Source: Heligmosomoides polygyrus polygyrus (taxonomy: Eukaryota > Nematoda > Chromadorea > Rhabditida > Heligmosomidae). Taken from it: 64,000 bases of DNA. Position 1 is the stretch's first letter. Every line of letters starts with the position of its first letter. The stretch is taken from the NCBI GenBank assembly GCA_947396885.1, contig OX377202.1:1240001-1304000 (forward strand), in the 5' to 3' direction. Positions 41,590 through 54,064 of the stretch are shown here, piece by piece. The notes beneath the pieces are model-generated. The model was not told the DNA's origin and did not search any database. It was given only the letters and a program-made list of their open reading frames with translations. Both the position numbers and the translations under genes were made by a program.

Positions 41590-42210
41590 GGTCTCAGGGA
41601 GCAGGGCAGTGCTGGGAGGTGCTGCTGCTCTAGCCGGGGAAGGATCATCGCCTAAACCGCGACAGGGAGCTGCGACGATCGATTTCGAAACGGAAAACGC
41701 ACTGGAAACGCACAGAGAACAGAGCGCTTGCCCTTCGGGAGCGGAAGAAGACGTACACATCCCCGGACGGGGACCCCAGGAAGACCGTGGATGGAGCAGC
41801 TCCACCGCAGCTCGAGAGCCGGGGGAAGACGAGTGATGGAGTGACGGAAATTGACTGGACGACGTCCAGTGTCCGGCCGGCCGGTGGCGGAGGAGTACGG
41901 TAGGCGGCGGCTGCGACGGACGGCGGTCGGGGAGGCCGAGCGGATGTGGCCGGGCGACTGCAGCGCGTCGGGGCGCGGGCGGGGGCCGACCACGGGGCGG
42001 AGCGTGGCGGCACCGCTCTGCACGGCCAGGCACCGCCAGCCGCCGCAGCCGCCGCGAGTTTGCAGCCGCAGCCGGCTGTGCAGGTCGTCTCCACCGCCCG
42101 CCGCCCGCCGCCGACACCCACCGGGGACCGACCGTCCCCACCGGATCGGGAGCTGTCGGTCAGCAGCCCAACGGTGACGTCTTCAGGAGGAGGCGCGGCT
42201 GCGGTACCCA
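41590..42210. other. GC-rich island 3
   Basis: This is the longest island, about 600 bp, with GCCGCC, GGCGGC and CCGGCCGGCCGG runs. Open frames up to 189 codons exist on both strands. The composition makes them uninformative. It lies about 150 bp upstream (in gene A's sense) of the exon at 41367-41425, so it could be a promoter with a first exon. Confidence 0.65.
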
Positions 42211-42908
42211 GCTAGACGTTTTAGCCGGAAATCGACGGCAATTTTAACCCAAATTCATTCCAGATGGGGTTGGAAGCTTACCCTGGGTGAGAAACCTGTA
42301 CGATACTGTACGGCCCTGCCAGATAGCTTGTTGACTGGTTCAAACCTGTCAGACTTGATGTCGTTCCCCAATCAATCAATATATCGATTGCCCACCCAAT
42401 TTTATCCATATCCTAAACTCCGAAAAAAAGAAGCTTGGGAACCTGAATGATGTCTCTTAGTAGCACCTTGGTATCAGAGCATAGAACGATTTTCCACTAG
42501 GAAAAATGAAATTTTGGGAACAAACGGCGCTCTCATATAAGAGCCGAGTTAGCCGAGCGGTTAGTAGTGGATTCTCATGCACAAAAGGTCACAGGTTCAA
42601 ATTCTGGGTCGGCACGTCACGTTCTGCAATAGTTGCCAAAATGGCAACCGGTTCAGCGTCACGCCCAGGTGAAGAATGCAACGGATTACGGTACCCAGAC
42701 AGGCGGTTTAGCCGGAAATCAGCGCTAATTTTAACCCAAATTCATTCCAAGTAGGGTTGGAAGCTTAAGGCGGGTGGGGAAAGTCTGTATCATACTGTAC
42801 GGCCCCGCCAGATAGCTTGTTGGCTGGTTCGGATCTGTCACGATTGATCTCGCTCTGAAACTAATCAATATATTGATTGGCCCACCCAATTTTAACCAAC
42901 CCTAAACT
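42202..42908. repeat. Two 220-bp direct repeats flanking a tRNA-like sequence
   Basis: CGGTACCCAG...TTTTAGCCGGAAATC to CCCACCCAATTTT...CCTAAACT occurs at 42202-42419 and again at 42689-42908 (offset 487), estimated at about 85% identical. Shared phrases include TTTTAACCCAAATTCATTCC and CTGTACGGCCC. Between them, at 42543-42617, lies a tRNA-like stretch (TAGCCGAGCGGTTAG, GGTTCAAATTCTGG). Confidence 0.65.
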
Positions 42909-43819
42909 GCCAAAGACAGCTCAAATAGAACAGAAACCTTGGGAGCAGAGTAGAAAATGAAATAAAAATGATTTTTCATTTAAAAAACGAAATTTTGGAA
43001 AACGAATGTCTCTTTCTCTGCAGAAGTGCCTTGTATTCGCTCGAATCGCTCGAAGAATTTTCCAGCAAGCGCTTAGACTTGATTTACACCCCATTGTCCC
43101 CAAATTTTATTCACTAATTATTTAATTTTTCCATTTTTATTTTATTAGCACAAAAACCCAATTTTAATAGCACCTTAGAAGGAGTAAGGTGACCAAACCA
43201 CGGAGAAGCCTCAGTAGCAGAGTGGAAATTCGACGAGAATGAGAGAGAACGGAAAACAACGGATAGCTCTACTGCTGCAGGGACGTCTCTGGATTCATCT
43301 TTCATCCGCACGGGGTTCAGCTTACTGTAGAAGGATACTGTACGTAGAAGTTACCCAATACTACCTCAACCATGTCGATCGACTCGCACCCCTTCAGCTG
43401 ACCGAAACCCGACCGTCTTCAGAGTGGAGGGCAGCGGTCTCAACAATAGATAAAGCGCAGCGTCAATCAATCTCTTTACGGGATGCGCCACGCATTCTAC
43501 TTATACGGGATAACATGTTTGCCGTTTACCCTCAGAAATTAGTTTCAATTTCAGTGTAAAATTCCTTTAAGAGGAAGAATGAGACAGAAAGCTTCGCTAA
43601 AGTGCAAGAGTACCATAACTGTAGAAATAAACACTAAAAAAGTTGATATAACTGTAGAAATAATGTCAAACTGTACAAAATTAAGGGAAAAAAGGCTGGT
43701 AGACTCTTCGGAATCTCAAAGGTCTCTGTACTCGATATCTAGAGAATACCAGAGGATCATCAGATGAGGTTGCGCCATCAGTCTGTTAATTCTGCATATA
43801 ATCGTGAAATTTCCGCCAA

Positions 43820-44125
43820 AGGGACACTAATTTTGCGCGGACAGGAATACGGACATGCGGAGAGAGGGGCAAAGGGGAGGACTAGCACAGCAGTCCATAA
43901 ACGTTTTTCTGCGAATGCTGTTCCAGGTCAACTTATTAACATGATGTCCAGTGAAAATGGCGTTCAATTAGTGCAAAAATCTATATATCGATCAATATTG
44001 ATTGGCACAGGATATTCTCAGAGTTGCCCCTCATGCGACCACCATATCGACTTCATCGGTGTGACTGCCAGTTGGATGATTCTGCATACAGCTGCTCCCA
44101 AAGGCCATTAATTTTGCGCGTACGG
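43820..44125. repeat. Isolated unit of the 300-bp GCGCGGAC repeat
   Basis: GACACTAATTTTGCGCGGAC (43827) and GGCCATTAATTTTGCGCG (44102) flank an AAAATCTATATATCGATC stretch, as in the tandem array at 35490-36870. Confidence 0.55.
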
Positions 44126-44596
44126 GGTGTGGACGAACGGATGAGGGAGATAAACAATTCAGTAGTCGATCGTAATACATGGATATTGATTGGTAGATCA
44201 GTGGCGGCCTAGTTGTAGGACCGGTTTAGAGCCGACGTTCACAAGAATCTTTAGAATTCCTAAGCGCGACGTCAACGACACGAAAATGGTGACAGCTCCC
44301 GATGAATCAAAACTGATACAAGACAGCACAGGGAAGCGACCAAGACCACCTCTATAAAATGGCAAAAGAATATCCTAGTCTACAAAAACCGGCATCTCTC
44401 GAATTCCTAAGCACGAGGATTAAATTTGTAAAATTGGAATGAAAATTATGAAAATAGGGAGCTATACAAATCCAGTATTCCATATGTGTTCTACTGCGAA
44501 AATATTCGCATGTAGAAGCTTAACATTTCGTTTAGTCACACGCGAAGAAAATACGCAAAAAGGCTATTCTAAGCACTGCAAGCGCGATTACAAGGC

Positions 44597-44835
44597 ACGT
44601 AGCGCAGCGGCAAAAGGCGCCGGCCGCTCAGGCCAGGAAAAATCAGTTGGGTTCGACCCTGAGGCAAGCGCGCAGACCAACTCCTACTATCCCTAGAGGT
44701 TCTACAGGTGAACTGCTGGTCCCTTGGCAGTGTACAGTTAGGTGACTGGTCGACTACACAGTCGGCCAGATCCCGTAGAAGTGAGTGCGTGGCGCATTCC
44801 GCAATGAGCTAATGGAGCCTTCATCCTTTAGGTAC
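44597..44835 (+). repeat. tRNA-derived SINE
   Basis: GTAGCGCAGCGGC (A-box-like) and GGGTTCGACCCTGA (B-box-like) form the head. The tail is GAGTGCGTGGCGCATTCC followed by CCTTCATCCTTT. The head differs from those at 26241 and 39195 while the tail core is shared. Confidence 0.6.
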
Positions 44836-45324
44836 AACTCGCGGAAGAGGCTGATGGGAAAGGTTGGTTTCTCTGCTCCTTCGAAGAGATGGTTTATCGA
44901 TAACGAGTGCGCGTCGACTGTCTGGCAGTGGCGATACGCAGTTTCTTACAATCACACTCCCACATACTCTTTTTTCACCACTTTTCTAACAGAAATTCGG
45001 TTCAAAAATAGTTTTTTTAATCTGTCAAGCCCCATAGGTCAGGGGCTAAATCTATCAAAAATAAAAGCCGTGGGTATAAGGGAGAAACTTACCCACGACG
45101 TGTCGTTGGGTATATACCTTATCCATCCATTCCTGAATATAAACCTAAGAAGGCGATATAGTCGATTCTACCGACGAGGGTTTCTTTACATTTACCCCGA
45201 AATTGATGATTTTTTCAATTTTTTCGGAGAAATTACTCTGCACTCGAAAGCAGAAACCTAGTACGAGGCTACTTACGGCGGACGATAGGACGTTGAACGG
45301 AGGAACTGGGAAGCTGTTTCTGGG

Positions 45325-45560
45325 TGGCTGGCTCAATCGGTAGAAGAAGGCGATTCCTAGGTTCTCCTAGTTCGGGTTCCTCCTGAGCCTCGTTAGATGC
45401 AACCCATGTGTGCTCCCTTTCTGTTGTTTTCTATCAATTTTGGAAGTCTCGTAGTATGGATACCAGATTTCCTCCTGTCAAATACGCACTCACAACACCT
45501 CCACGACTATCAAAGAAACAGAGCGAGTGCATGGCGCATCCCAGAAACAGCCTGACAAGC
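45325..45560 (+). repeat. tRNA-derived SINE
   Basis: TGGCTCAATCGGTAG (A-box-like) and TAGTTCGGGTTCC (B-box-like) are followed by a body ending GAGTGCATGGCGCATCCC. Confidence 0.6.
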
Positions 45561-45599
45561 TCCAACCCCTGCCTTTTCACTACACTAGGTAGGCCGAAA

Positions 45600-46900
45600 C
45601 TGCTACAAAGTCGTTTGCTAGCGCATTAGGGCACTAAACTCCAGCTATACTCTGGCATACGCCGTGCATTTAAACCCTCGAGGTTTTACAAGAAGGAACA
45701 GAGTTGGTCATAGGCAGGAGGTCCCGTATATGGCCGATGTTTTTAGTGATAGGTGAGGGATAGAACGACCTGAATTCATCCAACTGCTCGAGAAAACTAG
45801 GTTCTGGTGGCCTTATGGTCGAGAAAGCACGAAACCCTACAGAATCCGAATGCATGGCGCAGTCCAGGGAAGAAGGACGTCGAAATGAAACCGGATGCTA
45901 CTCCAGCGGCAGCGGCAGCACATGACGGAAGTCACAGTGTGGCACGCGCTCGATGACTAAGGGAATGACATCATCGTGTGAAATCACAGAACTTCTGGAG
46001 CACAGGTGCAAACACGCGATGTGACGTCGTTAGGAGCTTCAAGGAACATCTGATTCCGTGGTCTAATCGATATAAGGTTTAGGAAATGTCGGGCTATCGA
46101 AACATTTCAAAGTGACAACATTCAGAATCACCTGAACCGCTGAACGTTAGGGTCTTTGACGTCTTCTGAATGGCAGAAGCACACCAGATTCCCGTTGTAA
46201 GACACTTCTTCAAGCCTTCTAGGTAGATACTGCCACTAATTCCAAAGTTATTCCCAAGCAGCTGCCTTTGTTCTGCTTTTCGGAACTTGTGATGGTCTCA
46301 TTGTTCCTCGAAATTGTTCCTTGGGTCACTTTGGCACGCGTCGCGGGCAGATGAAGATGCTGTGAAGTTCCGCTTTAGAGATCGTATAGTCAACAGGGCG
46401 AAAGGTGGAAAAAGGTCTATTCTTAGAATATGAAGTCACTAGCACGTCCTTTGGGGCCAATTTAATCGCTGGCTATTTTAGAACGATTTGTTTTTCATGC
46501 TAAACATAGTATTCTAATGTAGTCTGCATGACAGGTGTTGGCGCTTTCCTATTTGGGTGGTATTAGCACAAATGTGTGCAATATCGCGTCTATTTTCACT
46601 CGTCTACGTCTTACGTCTTCATCGTCGCGTCACGTCTTAACTCTGCCTTGCGGGATATTCTATCCCATTATGCTTCATCACCTTCGCTCTTAGTCGAGGG
46701 GGAGGGTGGAGGGGGAGGGGCGAAATCGAAGCGCAAAGTCACACCCCTGTGATTGGCCAGTGGGCGTGGCCTAGCGATCATCACCCCGGAAAGTACCGAA
46801 ATATCCATGAACACACCGTATCAAGTAAACTCTAACCCTACCCCTAAGCCCACGTATGCTATTTCATCTACATTTAACTGTAGAACAGTAACAAGACACC
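45600..46900. other. No gene; scattered motif copies
   Basis: The GCGCCATGC-type core appears near 45656 (worn) and 45853. A fragment near 46540 is shared with 29971. No exon-like frame with signals. Confidence 0.4.
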
Positions 46901-46914
46901 AAGAATTGCTCTGT

Positions 46915-47115
46915 CGCGCGCGCCAAGTCGTCGAAAATTAGGTGGGCCAGCCATCAAGTAGCCATAGCCCATTCGGGATACCAAACGAACACTAGGACGC
47001 CCATGACCATCCTGACCAAGGCATATGACGCTCTCCGGGTCCCTCAAGCGAGGGGGATCGACTGGGCTACTTTGGCACAAGACATGGATTAGTGCCGGCA
47101 CACGCATGAGTCCCA
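46915..47115 (+). mobile_element. RTE fragment (3' end)
   Basis: GTCGAAAATTAGGTGGGCC, CCAAACGAACACTAGGACGC and GACGCTCTCCGGGTCCCTC match the last 250 bp of the RTE at 8060-9078, with an internal deletion. Confidence 0.65.
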
Positions 47116-47523
47116 CATTCATACAGAGATTTCATTACGAACCACTTCTAGACCTTTCCATGGGTAGCTTCAAATTTTTGAAGTATTTTATAGCAGTTCT
47201 TCGAAACCTGTTATTTATTTATTCATTCATTTACTTATTTATTTATTTCTCAAAACTCTTTTATAGAAACAGCATAAACAAGTGCCTTTAAATAAATAAA
47301 TGAAGGCGAACCCGAATGTCGATGCAAAGCAGTATGGGGTCAAGGTCGGAAGTAGGGAATCCATTTCTGGGATGCGCCATGTACTGTACTCCTCTTTAAT
47401 ATGCCGCGGAAGCGTTTTGAATACACATTTGGTCTACAGCGCGACTTTTAAGGGTTAGCTTGTCAGTTCTACGCAGAATTTCCATCTACAAGAATGAGTA
47501 TGCGCGTTACTCAACCCTTATTT

Positions 47524-47765
47524 TAGATGCGCCATGCATTCTACTTCTACCCTCATAGTGTAGAGGCAATTTGAGTGCGTATTTGGCCCACAGAATCAAT
47601 CGACTTGCGGTGGCCAATCGACGGACAAGTCGGTGCTTTATCCTTTCCTGATTGGCTCCAAATGGAACGCTTCGCTGGCCTGGGCGGAACTCGAGTCAGA
47701 AATCGATTCCGGTGCAGCCGATACCGACGTCGACTCGGCCGACTGAGCCGCAAAGTGCAGTTTTT
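47524..47765 (-). repeat. tRNA-derived SINE, minus strand
   Basis: Read on the minus strand, GGCTCAGTCGGCCGAG (A-box-like) and GACTCGAGTTCCGCC (B-box-like) lead to the tail GAATGCATGGCGCATC at 47524. Confidence 0.6.
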
Positions 47766-47843
47766 CCGGTAAGAACCTAGAAAACGCGCATCGATCTACG
47801 CGTTCGCGACGTGGCCACCGTCCTGGATTCCTTTCAAGTGCAG

Positions 47844-47902
47844 ACGCTCCGCCGAAAAAGAAGAACAAGGTCAGCGAAGTGCAAGAGTTGATTCGCAAGT
47901 GA
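47844..47902 (+). CDS. Candidate plus-strand exon, short
   Basis: After an acceptor (TTTCAAGTGCAG), one frame reads APPKKKNKVSEVQELIRK to TGA, or splices at CGCAA|GTGAGA. The lysine-rich, then helical peptide looks protein-like, but it is only 18 codons long. There is no clear partner exon. Weak. Confidence 0.2.
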
Positions 47903-48104
47903 GAGGCTGCATATAGTGATCAGAAATTCGGAAAATTTTCCACTTTCACTCCTATTTTGAGAATCATTTTTTCATTCAATTTCAAATTTCAAATAAAAAT
48001 TTGCAGTTTTGTAGAGATACAAGCTGTGGCTCTACAAAAAAGCTCTATAGCGATGAAGGTTCGACTTTATTAGGGGCATAAAGAATTGTTCAATTTTTTC
48101 ACAG

Positions 48105-48395
48105 TACCTTGGAATGCGCCACGCATACTACACCTACAGGACGCCGTGGAGGCAACTTTTAGGAGTATTCGGCATACATACATAACATACACACGTCTGG
48201 CATGGATAAGTCACTGTCGATACCTTTCCCGGGATGAATCTGGAACCAAATCCTCCAGCCCGGGGGTTGGAAGCCTTGCTTGGCCTAGGCAGGACACCGA
48301 ACCATGAGTCGATTCGAGGTTCACGCGAGCAACCGCGCCTAGTACCGACTACCTCCATCTTCGCTAAGCTGGTCTCCTAGCGGGAGGGGCTGGGG
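48105..48395 (-). repeat. SINE-like repeat, minus strand
   Basis: On the minus strand the body (CCTGCCTAGGCCAAGCAAGG) and tail (GTAGTATGCGTGGCGCATTCC at 48110-48130) match the SINE at 26241 in layout. Confidence 0.5.
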
Positions 48396-48399
48396 CACC

Positions 48400-49550
48400 G
48401 AACCCGATCAGATGGGGAACGTCCGGTACATATCGATCGTTTGCCCAATTGGATGCAATGGGCGTGACAAGGGAGGCGTCAACCAATCAAGCTCAACCAG
48501 CTATACCAGACACCGTTTCCGCATTGGCTTCTGCTGCAAACCGGGGGCCCACTCGGTTGGGCAAACGCGTACAGGACATTGTCCTTATTCATTTCGGTAT
48601 TATCCGTTAAATTTATTTTTTTTCGGCCAGTAAAAACAGATTGAGGAAGTGCCCCTCTCCACTAGGAATTCATCCCTACGTGCTGCCTAATCTCTAACTC
48701 TTTCCCATCATCTTATAGTAATTATAATGAACTCATTTCTTGTCCAAACTACATATTTTTAGTAGAGCAAATTACAGCAACATCAAAGCTTATATGGTAC
48801 AACACGGGGATAGGACCAATCGGATGCGGGGGGCGTGGCCAAGGAGGAATTAGCCAATCACAGCACCGACTGCATAACATCGACCTAAACGCTTCACGTA
48901 GCGTTTACATCCGCTCTAATTATGGCTTCCTGTTGAGAAGTATGTGACCAACCCGACTCAGCTCATGTAGCACGATGGATCGCACCTGAGGTGTGGAACA
49001 TTCTGAAGAAAACGTCGCATTTCAGAATTTCAGACGCTGATCGCGTCAAACAGACTGAAAACGCCTTTTGTTTACAAATTTGGGGATTATTTTCCCTATT
49101 CGTTACTCTGGAACGGTGTCCTCCTATCGTAGCACTTCAGGAGGCGAGTAATTTGCCTTCTAGTTTACCAGAAATTCACCAGGAGCGTCAGAATTCTGTA
49201 GGCCATAGCTGTGGTCGTCAATCATTCTATAGAAGCACTTATGGACCCAACAAGTGCCAAAACACCTCCAATGCAGTTCTAGACGCCTTTCTGAACCACT
49301 TAGTCAACTAATTGTGCTATTTCACTTTTTTAAAGCGAATTCTGACAGCCTTTCCGTATACAAGCTCACCGGGAAGAACATCTCCAGCTACCGCTGAAGC
49401 CAAGCGGAGGAAGCGAACAGGTTGAGGGGCTCACAAACGCGTTGAGGAAGTGGAGAAGAAGTCAAGGAACTACAATCGATGCGGATGACTCACCTCCGGA
49501 AGCGGAAGAAAAACCGAGAAAAAACCTGCGCTACCTGCAGCCCGTGGGGC
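48400..49550. other. No gene supported
   Basis: There is one 106-codon plus-strand frame (48991-49311) without splice support or a family match. Some phrases (GACCAATCGGATG, GGGCGTGGCCAAGG) recall the MITE interior at 31230. Nothing else. Confidence 0.35.
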
Positions 49551-50110
49551 TCGGCGGCCGAGAAGGGATAGGATGCTAATGGGTCAGCGGGTGCAGTTCT
49601 TGCAGCGAACCGGCCGAGCAGCGGGGCTAGGTGGCGCGAGAAGGCCGCCGCCGCCGGTTTTTCGGCGCCGACGACGAACGGCTCGCGGCGGTCGAACGGG
49701 GAGGAAGAACGGCGGCCGAGTCCGGGAAGGGCGGCCGGCCGGCAGCGACGACGACGACGACGGCGGCGGCGCCGTCGGGGGGCAAAAAACGAACACCCCC
49801 CGACTGAAGGATCGATTCGAACGAAGGAGCAGCGGCGGCGCCGGCGCGGAGCAGTCTCTGACCACCGACCGACACGACCAAAACACCGCCGCCGCCGCCG
49901 TCGCCGACGGTGGTGCTGGTCGATGCGGCCACCTCGCCTCGGAGGGAACTCCTCCAGAGGGAATCCGAGCTCTCGAGGGGATCGCTCGGACTTCTGCTGG
50001 GCTTACGGTGGTGCTCTCTTTCTTCAAACGTTGCAGGCGGCTCCGCCTCAGAAGCGGCCACAGACGTCGTCAGTGTGATCGGCGATCAATTCGCCCATTT
50101 TGGGCGGTGG
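49550..50110. other. GC-rich island 4
   Basis: (GAC)n/(GGC)n and (GCC)n runs over about 560 bp. On the minus strand a donor CACCACC|GTAAGC (near 50007) would, in one open frame, fit the exon at 41367-41425. No ATG precedes it in that frame, so I do not call an exon. Confidence 0.6.
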
Positions 50111-50324
50111 CGGGGGGCACGGGCCTTTGCTTTTGTAACTGAAGCCCCCTCCCCACTAGGATTTTGATAGAATAACGAGAAGAGGCAAAAAGTCCATCGT
50201 CATAAGAATGCACCTCCCAAATCCATATTGCGCCGATACTGCTTACTGTAGGATACGATAGGGACCGGAATCATCAGGGTAAACCCAGGGTAAGCGGCTG
50301 AAAAGGAAGTAGCCTACCCGTTTT

Positions 50325-51255
50325 ACACCACCTTCACGTCAAATTGGACACTCTTCTAAAGAAACGTGACGCTTCTGAGATAGAAGTGAACGTCTCCGAA
50401 TGGAAACGAGCTTCCTACAGGTCAAACTCGAGCAGACGGTTAGAAGAATTTTTTAGTTCAAGGAAGCTTTGGTATAACTTTCTTTGATTTTTTAGTTCTA
50501 CTGCCCGAATGAGTGTAGTAATTTTATAAAATCTTTATTTTTTGAGAAAAATGGATTAGATTTTTTTTAGATTTCAAAGCGCAAAAAGGCAACAATCGTT
50601 TAGTGTCCTAACATACGAGATCGCGCCATGCACTCGAGGCGCATGTCGCGATTTTTATTCGATTGATAGTGTAGATGCAACCTACATTGTAATTATAAAT
50701 CTTGATGCTGCTTATAAAATTTTCATATTTACGGAAAAATAACGACTAAAATCTGTTCTGAAGCAAACACAACAAAGAAACAGACATATAGCGCATTAAA
50801 GGATCAGATTGCGCCATGCACTTAAAAAGTTGCCGCAACTTTATTTGATTGATAATGTAGACGCTGCTTACATGATGCATCAAAATGTGTTTGATGGAAA
50901 TGTTGAAATTGTTTTTATCATATGGTTCAAAGGCATGAAACTCCACGCGAACAGAAATTCGCCTATCAGTCGAATGAAAAACGCGACATCTTACATGAGA
51001 GCATGGCGCATCTCATTTTTCGACACTAAAGAGTAGCCGCTTCTTTCTCTTTGAAACAAGCTTTAGACCATTTTCTTTCCCAAAAAAAAAGATTTTTATA
51101 AAATTTCAAAAATACATTCCCTTATTTGGTAGGTAAATTAAAACTTCATATAAAGTCATACAAAAATTTCCTTGAAAAAAAAATATTTCAACCTTTTTGG
51201 AGAGTTTCTAGTTTAATGCGGAAAAAGGTGGTCTTGATTTGGAAGATGTTCAGTT
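50325..51255. repeat. Foldback FB, near-complete copy
   Basis: The left arm starts CACCTTCACGTCAAATTGGA and includes TGCCCGAATGAGTGTAG. Then come the core GAGATCGCGCCATGCACTCG (50618) and TTTTTATTCGATTGATAGTG. The right half repeats this inverted (ATGAGAGCATGGCGCATC at 50995) and ends near 51250. An extra core with TGCGCCATGCATTCG follows at 51345. Confidence 0.65.
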
Positions 51256-51544
51256 TCACTTCTCTGAAGGAAAAATAACGAATTAAATTCTGCTTTGACG
51301 GGAAAGAAAGCGGCAGTGACTCTGTGCATTGAAAGGAGAGATTGCGCCATGCATTCGACTAGATACTCGCGATTTTTATTCGATTGACAGTAAAAATTGT
51401 GTTGGTATGGATGTAAGAGGTACAATAAGCACAGCTATAAAGAACGTAAATACTCTCGTTTTGTAAGACTTTATAATGGGACGCGTCTAGTATAATAATA
51501 CTATAAAATATTGATAATGTCGCATTTTGCTATTTTATTCTTTA

Positions 51545-51800
51545 ACCGGTCACGCGGTGGCAAAGTCGGTGCAGGCGCCTGCTGCCGTACGTGCTCCGAA
51601 ACGAGGTCCTCGGCTCGAGTTCCGCCCATGCCAGTCAAACCTTCCATCCCTCCGGGGTCTGTAGATTTGTGCCAGTGTGCTGTCTTGTTGATCGGCTAGT
51701 CACCAAAAACGAGTATGTCGGCCAAAAAAGCAATCTGATCGCTTCCACGATACCCGTAGAAGCAGAATGCATGGCGCGTCCCAACACCGTTCTTTATTCT
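51545..51800 (+). repeat. tRNA-derived SINE
   Basis: The head is around CGCGGTGGCAAAG...CTCGAGTTCCGCCC, the body CCAGTCAAACCTTCCATCCC, and the tail GCAGAATGCATGGCGCGTCC. The body is shared with 26241 (CCTTCCATCCCTCCGGGGTC). Confidence 0.55.
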
Positions 51801-53161
51801 TAGGCTTGTCCTGGGCGCTCCGTCTAGTTCTCCTCCCCAACAGTCACACTTCACCTGGCAGAATTGGAGGCTACAGAACGAAGCAGCCAGGGCGTAGCCG
51901 ATCGCCATAGATCTCCTGCTTCCAACTCTGCAGCACACTTCCCCAATGCCCTATGGAATCACCAGTTTTCCCAACTTCAGATGCTTGAATCCCCAGTTGG
52001 ATTGGTCGAGTCGTTACGAACAAGCCGTCCTACATCGACGTCAATGTCAACGTGAAGAGATTGGCATTATACTTCTGCTGCTTTTCTGCGCCACCTTCAG
52101 TTACTCCGTCCGTGTTTCGCTTCGCCTGTCCGCGCAAAATTGATGGCCGCTTGGAGGACTTCGCAATGATTACCGCTTAGGAATGGATGATCGCTCGGAA
52201 TTGGGGGGTCAGGTGAACACAGCAATGGCACATACATAGATGGGCTTCACAATGAATAGTCCTACTGGGAGAAGCCCCATTGGGCAATCCCCTGCGCACA
52301 GCGAGTTCGATCCGAGTCCGACCTAGGGTAGGTCATTTTGGATCTATCCTAGTCGAAGGGGGGCACGTATCGATTCGATCCCTTTCTTGGATTCCTTCGG
52401 CACCTTCAGCTGCTTTCCCGTCGTGCGAAGCCTTTTATTTAAATTCAGGTGATGTGGTTGTGTACAGGATGAGGCACACACCTGACATCTTACGGTTGCC
52501 CCCCCCCCCCCCCCCGACTAGGATAGATCCGGTCTTCAAATGAAATTGGACACTTTTCTAAGCCTAAACCTAAGACTTTTGAAATCAAAGCGAAGTCTTC
52601 CGAACCGAAATGAGCTTCTTCTACATCAAACTTGGCACCTCAAAGAGATCAAAATAATTTTCTGTTCAGGAAAAATTTTAGTATAACTCTCGTTGAATTT
52701 TTTTTGTTTACCTGCCCCAATAAGTGAACGCGTTATTTGAAATTTCATAGAGTTCTTCTATTGAGTAGAAATAGTGGTTTACGCCTTGCTTTAAGGAGAA
52801 GGAAGCCAGCTATTTCTTAGTGCTGGAGGAAGATGCGCCATGCCGTCTTCCAAGACTTCGCGATTGATAGCCGAATTTCTGCTCGTACGGAGTTGCACAC
52901 CTGTTAACGATGCGGCTCATATAAGAAGTGGCATCGACACTATCAATCAAGTAAACGTTGCGGCGAGCTTTTTGAGTACATGGCGCGATCTGACCTTTTA
53001 TTACACTAAATGGCTGCTGCTTTCCTTTGCTTCAGATCAAAATTTAATTCACTCTTTTTTCAGAAGTGAAAATTTCTAAAGCAAATTCAAACAATGTAAT
53101 AACTTGTACAATATTTGTTTTATATTTTATGCTTCATATTTTGTGACATACCATTCTTCTA

Positions 53162-54064
53162 TTAGGGGGGCCAAAAGTAATGAGACACCCCATGCCGTGT
53201 CCAACTTTTTCGTGGCTGGAGTCTGGTTTCGTGCTTGTCGTATTTGTATGTTTGTATGCTACTTACTGAAGGCCACCTGAGAAGTGACCACTTCCGCCCT
53301 TTCCAGAAGCATGCCAAAACCCCAGTCTGTCTCATGCCGAAACCCCTGTCTGACGAGTCGACCTGTGTCGCGGAAATCTCCCCCAATTCCCAACCCCGAG
53401 CAGCCTGGGCTCAATATTCACGCAAGATGAGAAGTACGTCTTCTGCCTTAACCCTGCCAAGCAGCGAGTCTGGGTGAGGCCTGGTGACCTGTTACCGACC
53501 TTCGTTCGGCGAGATGTTCACGGCGAGAGGCACCTTTGGAGCTTTTGGGTCTGCGCCCACGGATCGGTTTACCGGAAGCTGTTTCCCAAGAGCACTACGA
53601 TGAACTCCAAGGCCATGGCGAACGAAGTAGAAGAGATGGGCAAGCGACTCGCTCTTATTCATTCGCAGCGCTTCAAGAAGGTCCTCCTCTTCAACAACGC
53701 CGCACCGCATCGGGCAAAAGTGACCACGGATAAGCTTGGCCAGCTGGGCTACGTTCTCATGCCTCACCGACCGTATTTGCCGGACATCTCTCCATGCAAC
53801 TACTACCACTTCTTGGGCCTACGGGACTTCCTAGTCGGAAGGGACAGAAGAACCCAAGCAGTCCTTGACAACCATATCGAGCAGTTGATCAACACCAGGC
53901 CCAAGCAGTTCTGCAAGGATGGGATCAGGAAGTTGACTGAGCGATGGCAGCAAGGTCCTTGCCCTTAATGGAAAATACATTCCTCAGCATCGTTGAGTTG
54001 TAATTGAGTTATAAAGAGATAAAGATTTTTTCTCATTTTGTCTCATTACTTTTGGCCCCCCTAA
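53162..54064 (+). mobile_element. Mariner, internally deleted (903 bp)
   Basis: The ends TTAGGGGGGCCAAAAG...TAATGAGACA are inverted and identical for at least 26 bp. TA lies on the left (53160-53161); the right flank reads GA, so the duplication has mutated. It is shorter than the usual 1.3 kb because the DNA-binding half of the transposase is absent. The same deletion is in the copy at 60703. Confidence 0.88.
53399..53968 (+). pseudogene. Mariner transposase catalytic half, dead
   Basis: The open frame runs from about IFTQDEKYVF (first catalytic Asp) through LLFNNAAPHRA and PDISPCNYYHF to QGPCP. Spacing between the last two catalytic positions is 34 residues, so it is DD34D type. Both of those positions are Asn instead of Asp, which should abolish catalysis even though the frame is open. 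No helix-turn-helix region. It may still be moved in trans, as its ends are intact. Confidence 0.85.

Noticed and set aside
41572..42215. Up to 189-codon frames on both strands of GC-rich island 3
   Set aside because: Several overlapping frames are open at once with Pro/Arg/Ala-rich products and no domain or consistent splice sites.
42543..42617. Functional tRNA gene (Ser/Leu-like)
   Set aside because: The acceptor partly pairs, but the T arm and anticodon arm do not form well. Treated as tRNA-like only.
44785..45261. 158-codon plus-strand frame
   Set aside because: It starts inside a SINE tail, runs into AT-rich DNA, has no family resemblance and no splice signals.
49573..50142. 189-codon frame on the plus strand and 144-147-codon frames on the minus strand
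   Set aside because: Composition-driven, as for the other islands. The one good donor lacks an upstream ATG in frame.
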